A stretch of DNA of 8,311 nt from Clostridiaceae bacterium UBA6110 (GCA_002428415.1 DIWI01000097.1:31993-40303); one strand, 5' to 3'; positions 1-6,348 are shown, counted from the stretch's first letter. A program made the numbers and translations. Notes: generated by a model from the letters alone, not told the origin.

Positions 1-63
1 TCCCGTGTTTGGAAAGAGTTATGGGACACTTCTTCAGGTGACCCATGATTAAAATACGGGAGG
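1..63 (+). promoter_or_regulatory. Structured 5' leader of the AOR operon with possible Shine-Dalgarno sequestration
   Basis: Positions 17-31 pair with 36-50 in one long hairpin: about 14 pairs including wobbles, a single A-A mismatch at 26/41 and a CTTC tetraloop at 32-35. Outside it, TCCCGT at 1-6 is the exact complement of ACGGGA at 56-61. This outer arm overlaps the Shine-Dalgarno sequence GGGAGG (58-63) of the AOR gene, so closing the stem would hide the ribosome binding site. An asymmetric internal loop (7-16 against 51-55) separates the two stems. The pairing is read directly from the sequence. A riboswitch-like or protein-bound control role is inference, and I do not recognise the element as a known class. 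The 5' part lies outside the window. Confidence 0.4.
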
Positions 64-72
64 TATTTATTT

Positions 73-1911
73 ATGTCAATTCAAGGCGGTTTCTGGCAGT
101 CTCTCCTTAGGATCAATCTCACGGATAAATCGATCAGGAAAGAAAAGATCGATGTTGAGTTGTTTCGAAAGTACGTTGGCGGTGCGCTTCTGGCAGATAA
201 GCTTCTATATGACGAACTCTCTCCCGGAACAGATCCATTAGGTCCGGAGAACAAGCTTGTCTTTTTTGCCGGGCCACTGACAGGGACCAAGGCAATATGC
301 GCCAGCAGAATGGGGGTTGCGACAAAGTCCCCGCTTACAGGAACTATCTGCAATTCGTTCAGCGGAGGTCACCTGCCTGTTGAATTGAAGTATGCAGGCT
401 ATGACATGATCGTAATTGAGGGTGCTTCTGACCAACCGGTCTATATATCCATTAAGGACGACAAGGTAAGCATCCGCTCAGCTGAAAAGCTCTGGGGCAT
501 CAATGCACTGGATACACAGATATACTTAAAGGAAGAGCTTAACGACCAGAATTACAGAATTGCCTGCATTGGCCCGGCAGGTGAGAATATAAGTCTCATT
601 TCCTCGATAATCAATGAGCAGAGAGCCATGGGAAGAAAGGGAGTAGGGGCTGTAATGGGCAGCAAGAAGCTCAAGGCGATCGCGATAAGAGGAACCCAGA
701 CTGTTCCTGTAGCCAATCCTGAGATCCTTCAGGCAGGTATAGCTGAATTCACTAAAGCGCTGAAGGACTCTCCATTCGCGTATCCGGTCTTCTCCCATGT
801 CGGGTCGTCTTCAGCAGTGGATGCGGCACAGGCTGTGGGAGTATTCCCAAGCAGGAACTACACTGATACGGGATGTCAGGATTATTCTGCCATAGGTCCA
901 GAGGCTCTTTCAGAATATAAGGTAAGAAGGAACAACTGCTACGGATGTCCTCTTGGCTGCAGTCAGGTCAGGATGGCAAAAAATGGAAAGTATGCAGGAA
1001 TCGCTACAGAGGGGCCTGAATACGAGACGCTCTACTCATTCGGCTCCATGCTTGGAATAAAGAATCCTGATTTCATTTTTGCAATGGACAGGCTATGTGA
1101 CGAGCTGGGAATAGACTCCATCTCGGCTGGCGTCACGATATCAATGGCAATGGAACTGTTTGAGAAGGGGATCCTGACCGAAACTGAGGGGCTTGACCTG
1201 ACCTGGGGCAATGAGGATACCATAGCAAGACTTGTCAGGATGATGGCCTACAGGGAAGGCCTTGGCGAAATTATGTCAGATGGGACCAGGGTATTTGGTA
1301 AAAAGATAGGAAACGGTGCAGAGAAATATGCCATGCATGTCAAGGGGCTTGAGCTTCCGGCATATGACCCGAGAGGCCTGAAAGCCCATGGTCTTAACTT
1401 TGCTACTGCCTACAATGGCGCTGACCACAACAGAGGCTACGCATTCCAGGAAGTATTCGGCATGCCGTTCCCATACCCGGTAGAAAGGCTGGCTATAAAA
1501 GGTAAGGGTATACTTGCGAAGTTCAACCAGGATTTCTGCGGCACATACGATGTCGCAACGCTCTGCGAGTTCCCGACTCAGCTTGCGATGCCGCACAACG
1601 CCCAGGAGGTCGTAGCAATGCAGCTGACCGGCGCAACCGGAATAGAGTTTACAAAGGAAGATGTATGGGCTCTGGGTGAAAGGCTCAATAACCTTACCCG
1701 TATGTTCAATGTCAGGGAAGGATTTTCACGTAAGGATGATACTCTTCCGGAAAGGTTCATGAAGGAAGAGCTTAAGGACGGACTTTCAAAAGGGGAACTC
1801 ATCACTGAAGCGGACCTCAATGCAATGCTTGATGAGTATTACGAGGCCAGAGGCTGGGATGAGAACGGGATACCGACGGAAGAGAAGCTCAGGGAGCTTG
1901 GCCTGGTCTGA
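73..1911 (+). CDS. aor: Aldehyde:ferredoxin oxidoreductase (AOR family, tungsten- or molybdenum-bispterin enzyme)
   Basis: This cytoplasmic enzyme of 612 residues, close to the usual ~605, would oxidise aldehydes to carboxylates with ferredoxin as electron acceptor, or run in reverse. The N-terminal pterin-binding domain is at about residues 5-210, with the typical GPLTGT (67-72) and a SRMGVATKSPLTG segment. The single [4Fe-4S] cluster is bound by C289-x2-C292-x3-C296 plus a distant C498. Both AOR pterin motifs of the D-x-x-G-(L/I)-(D/C) type are visible: DELGID (343-348) and D493..LC498, the second with Thr instead of Gly. GPEYET (314-319), DPRG (432-435) and ADHNRG (450-455) are also family hallmarks. 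The start is supported by GGGAGG at 58-63, 9 nt upstream. The next gene begins on its stop codon. W versus Mo and the exact aldehyde cannot be told from sequence. A benzoyl-CoA-reductase BamB-type role is less likely, because no partner subunits are seen. Confidence 0.93.
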   Translation: MSIQGGFWQSLLRINLTDKSIRKEKIDVELFRKYVGGALLADKLLYDELSPGTDPLGPENKLVFFAGPLTGTKAICASRMGVATKSPLTGTICNSFSGGHLPVELKYAGYDMIVIEGASDQPVYISIKDDKVSIRSAEKLWGINALDTQIYLKEELNDQNYRIACIGPAGENISLISSIINEQRAMGRKGVGAVMGSKKLKAIAIRGTQTVPVANPEILQAGIAEFTKALKDSPFAYPVFSHVGSSSAVDAAQAVGVFPSRNYTDTGCQDYSAIGPEALSEYKVRRNNCYGCPLGCSQVRMAKNGKYAGIATEGPEYETLYSFGSMLGIKNPDFIFAMDRLCDELGIDSISAGVTISMAMELFEKGILTETEGLDLTWGNEDTIARLVRMMAYREGLGEIMSDGTRVFGKKIGNGAEKYAMHVKGLELPAYDPRGLKAHGLNFATAYNGADHNRGYAFQEVFGMPFPYPVERLAIKGKGILAKFNQDFCGTYDVATLCEFPTQLAMPHNAQEVVAMQLTGATGIEFTKEDVWALGERLNNLTRMFNVREGFSRKDDTLPERFMKEELKDGLSKGELITEADLNAMLDEYYEARGWDENGIPTEEKLRELGLV

Positions 1912-2198
1912 TGGGAACAGTCGAGCTTAGGGGCTATGCCAGTTTCAGGAAGCTTTTCGGTGATACGGTGACTTTCGTCGGAATCGAAACACCCTGCAGC
2001 ATCGAGGAATGCATTGAAAGGCTGGATGGGCACTTTGGCCATAAGTTAAAGCCCATGATTTACGATGAAGCTGGAAATCAGGACATCTTTGTAAGGATAC
2101 TTCTTAACGGCCGTGAAATAGCCTTTTTGAAGGAGAAGGACCGCATGGTAAAGGACAAGGACATACTGCTGTTCATACCTGTACTGGGTGGTGGCTAA
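1911..2198 (+). CDS. MoaD/ThiS-family sulfur carrier protein, partner of AOR
   Basis: This is a small ubiquitin-fold protein of 95 residues. MoaD-type carriers receive a C-terminal thiocarboxylate and donate sulfur to build the dithiolene of molybdopterin or its tungsten version. The beta-grasp pattern is readable: an opening strand VELRGYASFRKLFG, a middle helix around SIEECIERLDGHF (30-42), the strand pair VRILLNGREIAFL (61-73), then DILLFIPVLGGG at the end. The obligatory terminal diglycine is present, as the last two of three glycines. Its ATG shares one base with the AOR stop (TGATG), implying translational coupling and a dedicated role in cofactor supply for AOR. It is slightly longer than a typical MoaD (~80). 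Activation would need a MoeB-like enzyme that is not in the window. A ThiS role in thiamine synthesis is the less likely alternative, given the neighbour. Confidence 0.85.
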   Translation: MGTVELRGYASFRKLFGDTVTFVGIETPCSIEECIERLDGHFGHKLKPMIYDEAGNQDIFVRILLNGREIAFLKEKDRMVKDKDILLFIPVLGGG

Positions 2199-2267
2199 AT
2201 AACGGTTCAGGTTCGATATTGTAAAAGCAGGAGGAAAGCCTTTAAATGGAAGCTATAAACACCTCTT

Positions 2268-2345
2268 ATGAGGTGCCCAAAGTGCGGCAGTAAGTTCTCC
2301 AGCAAGGTAAGCCATAGCAAAGGTCAAATGAATATCGGATGCTAA
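2268..2345 (+). CDS. Possible 25-residue CxxC (zinc-ribbon-like) peptide or gene remnant
   Basis: The reading frame begins MRCPKCGSKFSSK and ends MNIGC, so it carries one CxxC knuckle of the kind that opens many zinc-ribbon proteins plus a lone C-terminal Cys. No second CxxC follows. The start codon sits in the loop of a perfect hairpin, CACCTC-TTAT-GAGGTG (2260-2275). It lacks a good ribosome binding site of its own. A strong AGGAGG at 2229-2234 instead serves an overlapping 15-residue frame, ATG 2246 to TAA 2293, whose translation could open the hairpin. The piece lies between the sulfur-carrier gene and the terminator, so it would be transcribed with AOR. It may be a real small peptide, the decayed start of a zinc-ribbon gene, or chance. 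Confidence 0.25.
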   Translation: MRCPKCGSKFSSKVSHSKGQMNIGC

Positions 2346-2347
2346 AA

Positions 2348-2384
2348 GAAAGAACGCTTGTGGGATTCCCGCAGGCGTTCTTTC
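2348..2384. terminator. Bidirectional intrinsic terminator between convergent operons
   Basis: Positions 2348-2364 pair with 2368-2384 over 17 bp (two G-T wobbles) around an ATT loop, forming a very stable hairpin. On the minus strand the stem is followed by TTTT (complement of 2344-2347). On the plus strand the following stretch is only loosely T-rich. It lies after the AOR/sulfur-carrier operon and 53 nt beyond the stop of the molybdenum subunit gene, so it can end transcripts from both sides. Confidence 0.88.
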
Positions 2385-2437
2385 ACATCTTATATTCTTA
2401 TTTTCTGGTTTCAGATATTCTGCAGAGGGCTGTAACC

Positions 2438-4717
2438 TTACTTCAACTCCTGCATTGCATTATAGACCTTTTCTGCAGTTATCGGGAGTTCCCTGATGCA
2501 TACTCCCACTCCGTTAAGGACTGCTCCTGCTATAGCCGGGGAAGGTGTGTTTATGACAACCTCACCGATGGATTTTGCTCCGAACGGTCCTGTAGGCTCG
2601 TAGCTGCTTTCGAAGTCAACGCGGATGGTTCCAACGTCAAGCCTTGTCGGTATCTTATACTGCATGAAAGAGTTGTTGTAAAGCTGTCCCTTGTCGCTGT
2701 ATATGATGTCCTCATAGAGCGCCATGCCTATGCCCTGTGCTATTCCGCCTTCGGCCTGGATCCTGGTGATATTGGAATTAATGACAGTTCCGCAGTCAAC
2801 CACTCCTACATAGTCGATAAGGTCGACCTTTCCTGTTTCCTTGTCAATCTCCACCTCAGCCATACCCACCATGAAAGGCGGCGGTGATGTCTGTGATGAG
2901 AAGGATTCTGTGGCATACAGGGAGTTCCTGTTTCCATCCATTTCAGCATTGCCGATATCCTTGAGGCTCACTGATTCATTGGTTTCAAAGTTATATACCT
3001 TCTTACCGTCGAAATCAACCTTGTCAGCTTCGCATTTGAGCTTGGAAGCTCCTGCCTTCTTGATCTTTTGGACTAATACTTCACAGGTCTTCACCGTAGC
3101 CATGCCTGTCACATAGGCCGTGCTTGATGCATAGGAGCCCTTGTCGTATGGCGAGGAATCCGTGTCAACACCGTGTACTACTATGTCGTTGACCGAGCAG
3201 TCAAGGCAGTCTGCGGCAATCTGAGCAAGGGTAGTATCGCAGCCCGTACCCATGTCAGCTGCTCCGATTCCCATGCTGTAGAACCCGTCGTCGTTGACCT
3301 TGAGGGATACAGCCGCTGTATCAACCTTTGATATGCCCGAACCCTGCATGGCCATTGCGACTCCGACACTCCTGACCTTTCCGTTTCCAAGGTCCCTTGC
3401 CGGATACTTCTCGTCCCATTTTATCATTTCCTTGGCTTTCGCCATGCATCTGTCAAGTGCGCAGCTGTTGAGCTGCTCACCATAGTATGCATACATCTTC
3501 TGCCCTTCCTTTACCATGTTCAGCTCCCTGAGCTTCACCGGATCAATGTTCATCTTCACTGCAAGCTCGTTGACTGCTGATTCCACTGCGAAGATTCCCT
3601 GTGGTGCACCATAGCCTCTGTATGCTCCGGCTGACATAACATTGGTATATACGACATCAAAGCTGAATTTGAAGGCATCTGTCTTTCCATAAAGAGGTAT
3701 TGATTTGTGGCCTGACAGTCCTACAGTTGTAGGTCCGTGTTCACCATAGGCACCTGTATTGGACAGTGTGTGAAGGTCTATCCCTCGGATGATTCCATCC
3801 TTGGTTGCTCCGACCCTGACAGTCATTTCCATCTCATGCCTTGGCGACCCTGCTATGTGGGATTCCTGCCTGGAATATACTATGAGAGCAGGCTTTCCGG
3901 TCTTCATGGTCACGATTGCCGGGTAAACTTCAGAAACTGCTGTCTGCTTTGCTCCGAAGCCTCCGCCTATCCTTGGCTTTATAACCCTTATCTGGGACTT
4001 GGGTATTCCGAGTGCATTTGAGAGTATCCTTCTTACATGGAAGGGTATCTGGGTGGATGACACGCAGGTAAGCCTTCCGAAGGCGTCCTTGTATGTGAAT
4101 GTGCGGAAGGTCTCCATCATTGTCTGGTTGTTGGCCTTGGTATGGTAGGTCTGCTCGACAATATAGTCGCATCCTGCAAGCACTGCCTCGATATCCCCAT
4201 GCTGGTCAGAGGCGCTTGCGCAAAGGTTCCTCTTGTTGTCAGCGCCAACCGGTCTCAGGCTCTTCCAGTTATCTTCCGGGTGGATGATTACAGGGTTGTC
4301 CTTGGCTTTCCTGAGGTCCAGGACCGGTTCCAGAACTTCATACTTAACTGAGATAAGCTTCATGGCTTCTTCAACAGCATCAGATGTAGTTCCTGCAACA
4401 ATGGCCACAGGGTCTCCGACGAACCTTACCCTCTGGTCGAGTATGAGCCTGTCGTATGGACTTGGCTCAGGATATGTCTGACCTGCAAGAGTGAACCTTT
4501 CACCGGCAACTTCCTTGTAGGTGAGTACGCACTCTATTCCTGGAATCTCTGCTGCCTTAAGGGTATCGATCTCAGTTATTATTGCATGGGCATGGGGGCT
4601 CCTAAGGAGCTTTACCACCAGGGCATCCTTGGGTGAAAGATCCTGTGTATATACAGGTTTTCCGGTGACAAGGGACATGGCGTCCTTTTTTCTAATAGGC
4701 TTGCTTATATGCCGCAT
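2438..4717 (-). CDS. Molybdenum-binding catalytic subunit of a xanthine dehydrogenase family hydroxylase (XdhA-like)
   Basis: This is a 759-residue large subunit of a molybdenum hydroxylase; it binds molybdopterin cytosine dinucleotide or a relative and hydroxylates a substrate with water. The N-terminal a/b-hammerhead domain (about 15-125) includes VTGKPVYTQDL and RVRFVGDPVA. Cofactor motifs follow: GGGFGAK (251-257), AYRGYGAPQ (365-373), DMGTGCDTTLAQ (488-499), GSYASS (527-532) and GPFGAKSIGE (710-719). The last contains the catalytic Glu, E719, equivalent to bovine Glu1261. The AYRGYG loop excludes CO dehydrogenase CoxL, which has a Cys-containing loop. The start lies 1 nt after the stop of the FeS subunit gene, with a GGGGGAG ribosome site (4725-4731) inside that gene's end. 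Residues that hold xanthine in the bovine enzyme appear replaced, so the substrate is open: a purine, another N-heterocycle or an aldehyde. Confidence 0.93.
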   Translation of the reverse strand: MRHISKPIRKKDAMSLVTGKPVYTQDLSPKDALVVKLLRSPHAHAIITEIDTLKAAEIPGIECVLTYKEVAGERFTLAGQTYPEPSPYDRLILDQRVRFVGDPVAIVAGTTSDAVEEAMKLISVKYEVLEPVLDLRKAKDNPVIIHPEDNWKSLRPVGADNKRNLCASASDQHGDIEAVLAGCDYIVEQTYHTKANNQTMMETFRTFTYKDAFGRLTCVSSTQIPFHVRRILSNALGIPKSQIRVIKPRIGGGFGAKQTAVSEVYPAIVTMKTGKPALIVYSRQESHIAGSPRHEMEMTVRVGATKDGIIRGIDLHTLSNTGAYGEHGPTTVGLSGHKSIPLYGKTDAFKFSFDVVYTNVMSAGAYRGYGAPQGIFAVESAVNELAVKMNIDPVKLRELNMVKEGQKMYAYYGEQLNSCALDRCMAKAKEMIKWDEKYPARDLGNGKVRSVGVAMAMQGSGISKVDTAAVSLKVNDDGFYSMGIGAADMGTGCDTTLAQIAADCLDCSVNDIVVHGVDTDSSPYDKGSYASSTAYVTGMATVKTCEVLVQKIKKAGASKLKCEADKVDFDGKKVYNFETNESVSLKDIGNAEMDGNRNSLYATESFSSQTSPPPFMVGMAEVEIDKETGKVDLIDYVGVVDCGTVINSNITRIQAEGGIAQGIGMALYEDIIYSDKGQLYNNSFMQYKIPTRLDVGTIRVDFESSYEPTGPFGAKSIGEVVINTPSPAIAGAVLNGVGVCIRELPITAEKVYNAMQELK

Positions 4718-4718
4718 A

Positions 4719-5177
4719 TCATTTCTCCCCCTTACTTGAGAGATAGTTCCTTATCGCTCTCTTCTGTCCCATGTAGCCTGTGCATCTGCAAAGGTTTCCT
4801 GAGAGATACAGCGAGACTTCCTCGTCAGTAGGATTCTTGAGCTCCCTTGACATGGCTATCACGCTCATGACTATTCCCGGACTGCAGAATCCGCACTGCT
4901 CAGCTCCCTGGTCAGCAAGGAACTCTCCGAATTCAATCGCTTCCTTCTGAAGTCCTTCAAGGGTATATACATGCTTGCCATCCGCCCTTGCTGCAAGTGT
5001 TGAGCAGGAGAGGACCGGCTTGTCATCCATTATTACGCTGCAAAGTCCGCAGTTGGAGGTCTCACAGCCACGCTTTACGCTTCCGCATCCATTTTCCCTT
5101 AGGAAGTCTATAAGAAGCTTACCGTCATCTATTTCCCTGGTTATCTCTTTTCCGTTCAGCCACAGTTTTATCGTCAT
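4719..5177 (-). CDS. [2Fe-2S] iron-sulfur subunit of the molybdenum hydroxylase (XdhC-like)
   Basis: This 152-residue electron-transfer subunit carries two [2Fe-2S] clusters that pass electrons from the Mo centre to FAD. The plant-ferredoxin-type N-terminal domain binds its cluster with C38-x4-C43-x2-C46 and C58. The helical C-terminal domain has C95-x2-C98 and C130-x-C132, with the family sequence QCGFCSPG (94-101) whose Gln contacts the pterin. Length and all eight cysteines are normal for the small subunits of CoxS/XdhC type. The ATG overlaps the stop of the upstream FAD gene by 4 nt (ATGA), and GGAGGTG at about 5184-5190 is its ribosome site. It is the middle gene of a tightly coupled three-gene operon, so equal expression of the subunits is expected. 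Confidence 0.95.
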   Translation of the reverse strand: MTIKLWLNGKEITREIDDGKLLIDFLRENGCGSVKRGCETSNCGLCSVIMDDKPVLSCSTLAARADGKHVYTLEGLQKEAIEFGEFLADQGAEQCGFCSPGIVMSVIAMSRELKNPTDEEVSLYLSGNLCRCTGYMGQKRAIRNYLSSKGEK

Positions 5178-5971
5178 GCCTTTTCACCTCCGAGCAGTTC
5201 CGTGATGCCCCGCCTTATGTATACCGATGCCAGGTGCTTACGGTAGTCTCCACCTGCACGCATGTCGCTGCCATAGGTGAACTGGTCTCTGGCCCATTCT
5301 GAAAACTTCAGGATCTCTTCAGCTGATGAACCTGCCACAAGGCCGCTGTCATTGCTCTCGACTAGACCTGCCTTTGAAGGCCTTGCTCCGACAGACACAT
5401 AAACAGTGCTTCCCTTCATGGCAACTGCTGCTGCGATCACAGGGAAGTCAGTCCTGGTGTTCCTCTGGGACTTATAGGATGCCTTCCTTCCGTCCTTTTT
5501 GATTATGACACTTACAAGTATGTCTGTGTCAGGCTTCATCTGGACGAATTCCTTAAGAGGAACGATGCCTCCCTTGTATAGCTCGACGTATGAATCGAGG
5601 GCCAGAAGGCTTGTCAGCACATCAGAGAACCCATATCTGCCGTATATGCTTCCGCCAACGGTTGCGCCGTTTCGAAACTGCACTCCTACTATGTGGTGAA
5701 CCGCTTCCCTTATGAAGCCACCGAATTCCCTGTTTATTCCTTCATGAAGCTCAAGGCTCCTTAATGAGCACATGCAGCCGATCCTGAATTCCTCACCTGT
5801 CTCCTCGATGGTATCGAATCCGAGTCCCGACAGGTCAATGGCTTCTGCGATGTTTCTGTTTCCCATCTTCATCCACATGAATCCGCCAATAACGACCCTC
5901 TTCCTGTCCTGGTTCAGTTCATAGGCTTCCTCAAGACTGCTGGCCCTGACGATCTTTTCAATGCTTACCAT
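5174..5971 (-). CDS. FAD-binding subunit of the molybdenum hydroxylase (XdhB/CoxM-like)
   Basis: This 265-residue flavin subunit would pass electrons to the final acceptor, NAD+ or a ferredoxin/flavodoxin. The N-terminal part has the FAD pyrophosphate-binding pattern VVIGGFMWMKMG (26-37), and the second FAD motif is NGATVGGSIYGRYGFSD (101-117). The C-terminal CO-dehydrogenase-flavoprotein-like domain ends with SDMRAGGDYRKHLASVYIRR (235-254). There is no inserted [4Fe-4S] loop of the 4-hydroxybenzoyl-CoA reductase kind. The frame is open for 45 more codons upstream (to ATG 6106), but the family normally starts at the MVSIEKIVRASSLEEAYEL segment. The ATG at 5971 has a GGGGGG stretch 6 nt upstream, so I chose it. 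It is the first gene of the operon, with a leader of about 230 nt if the promoter near 6209-6237 is used. Confidence 0.9.
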   Translation of the reverse strand: MVSIEKIVRASSLEEAYELNQDRKRVVIGGFMWMKMGNRNIAEAIDLSGLGFDTIEETGEEFRIGCMCSLRSLELHEGINREFGGFIREAVHHIVGVQFRNGATVGGSIYGRYGFSDVLTSLLALDSYVELYKGGIVPLKEFVQMKPDTDILVSVIIKKDGRKASYKSQRNTRTDFPVIAAAVAMKGSTVYVSVGARPSKAGLVESNDSGLVAGSSAEEILKFSEWARDQFTYGSDMRAGGDYRKHLASVYIRRGITELLGGEKA

Positions 5972-6178
5972 ACCGATCCCCCCAAAAAGTTTATTTAGTC
6001 TTAAAAACTGCTCTTCAATCTTAAAGTATAATACATCCTGGCATACTGGATTTGGACAATCGGAAAACATACGGTTAATTTTGCCGTTTCGCACCAATAA
6101 GCCCATTTCGGGAGTATCGGGAACTTGTCCCGAATGACCCGATATGGCCCGCTGTCTTGAGTATGACGAATGATTATA
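5972..6178 (-). other. Open protein-like stretch in the hydroxylase leader, possible decayed or frameshifted small gene
   Basis: Upstream of the FAD gene its reading frame stays open from 6178 and reads like a natural protein in its lower half: GLLVRNGKINRMFSDCPNPV, then a Gln-rich helix-like EEQFLRLNKLFGG. A second frame starts with ATG 6210 (MDISNKEHLHNIIIRH...) and is also open to 6001, with AAAGGA about 11 nt before it. Joining the first frame to the second near 6106 by a one-base slip would give one protein of about 80 residues running into the FAD gene. Codon choice (TTA, CGG, CGT, CCA) differs from the neighbouring genes. I do not recognise a family. It may equally be untranslated leader. 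Confidence 0.2.
6101..6149 (-). promoter_or_regulatory. Symmetric nested inverted repeat (hairpin or operator) in the hydroxylase operon leader
   Basis: The element is centred on 6125. TCGGGA (6117-6122) pairs with TCCCGA (6128-6133) around a 5-nt loop. After a symmetric 4 x 4 mismatch, TCGGG (6108-6112) pairs with CCCGA (6138-6142), and after one mismatch CCAT (6103-6106) pairs with ATGG (6144-6147). Each arm thus holds two copies of the same pentamer spaced 9-10 nt, kept in register around the centre. It lies about 130 nt upstream of the FAD gene start and downstream of the likely promoter, so it would be in the mRNA. No T-run follows, so it is not a simple terminator. It could be a leader RNA structure or a site for two protein dimers. 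Confidence 0.5.
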
Positions 6179-6208
6179 TTATGAAGGTGTTCTTTGTTCG
6201 ATATATCC

Positions 6209-6237
6209 ATTATACTTTACATCCTTTCCCATCTCCA
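6209..6237 (-). promoter_or_regulatory. Likely housekeeping-sigma promoter of the molybdenum hydroxylase operon
   Basis: On the minus strand TATAAT (6214 to 6209) is a perfect -10 box. TGGAGA (6237 to 6232), 17 nt upstream, matches four of six -35 bases. Transcription would start near 6202, giving a leader of about 230 nt. A second TATAAT on the same strand (6178 to 6173) has a weaker partner and is the alternative. Confidence 0.5.
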
Positions 6238-6258
6238 CAAAAACCTTGAAAAAATGGG

Positions 6259-6285
6259 TTCAGTCATCGTTAATCATTGACTGAA
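6259..6285. repeat. Inverted repeat TTCAGTCA-N11-TGACTGAA, candidate operator
   Basis: This is a perfect 8-bp inverted repeat in the divergent intergenic region, upstream of both promoter candidates. On the minus strand it is followed a few bases later by TTTTTT, so a weak terminator is a possible second reading. The half-site GACTGAA resembles GAATGAA of the adjacent palindrome, which favours a protein binding site. Confidence 0.4.
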
Positions 6286-6292
6286 AGGCTTT

Positions 6293-6311
6293 AAGAATGA
6301 ATTTCATTCTT
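6293..6311. repeat. Perfect 19-bp palindrome AAGAATGAA-T-TTCATTCTT, candidate operator
   Basis: Nine-base arms flank a single central base, which is too tight to form an RNA hairpin loop of use but typical of a dimeric repressor or activator site. It lies about 40 bp upstream of the extended -10 element of the plus-strand operon and about 55 bp upstream of the -35 of the hydroxylase promoter, so one bound regulator could control both. Confidence 0.45.
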
Positions 6312-6348
6312 TGGTGCCACTTGTCCAGTATATGGAAATAGGGAAAAA

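Noticed and set aside
2207..2217. TCAGGTTCGAT shared with 6391-6401
   Set aside because: Several 11-base matches are expected by chance in a window of this size, and the flanks do not agree.
2339..2887. 182-codon open frame on the plus strand
   Set aside because: It runs antisense through the end of the molybdenum subunit gene and covers the terminator; the composition is Cys/Ser-rich and unlike a protein, so it is a shadow frame.
6027..6032. TATAAT on the plus strand as a promoter
   Set aside because: There is no -35 at a usable distance and no plus-strand gene nearby; it is explained better as part of the inverted 11-base repeat.
5972..6106. 45-codon N-terminal extension of the FAD subunit from ATG 6106
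   Set aside because: The family begins near the ATG at 5971, which has its own G-rich ribosome site; the extension has no match to the flavin domain. The stretch is kept only as a separate puzzle.
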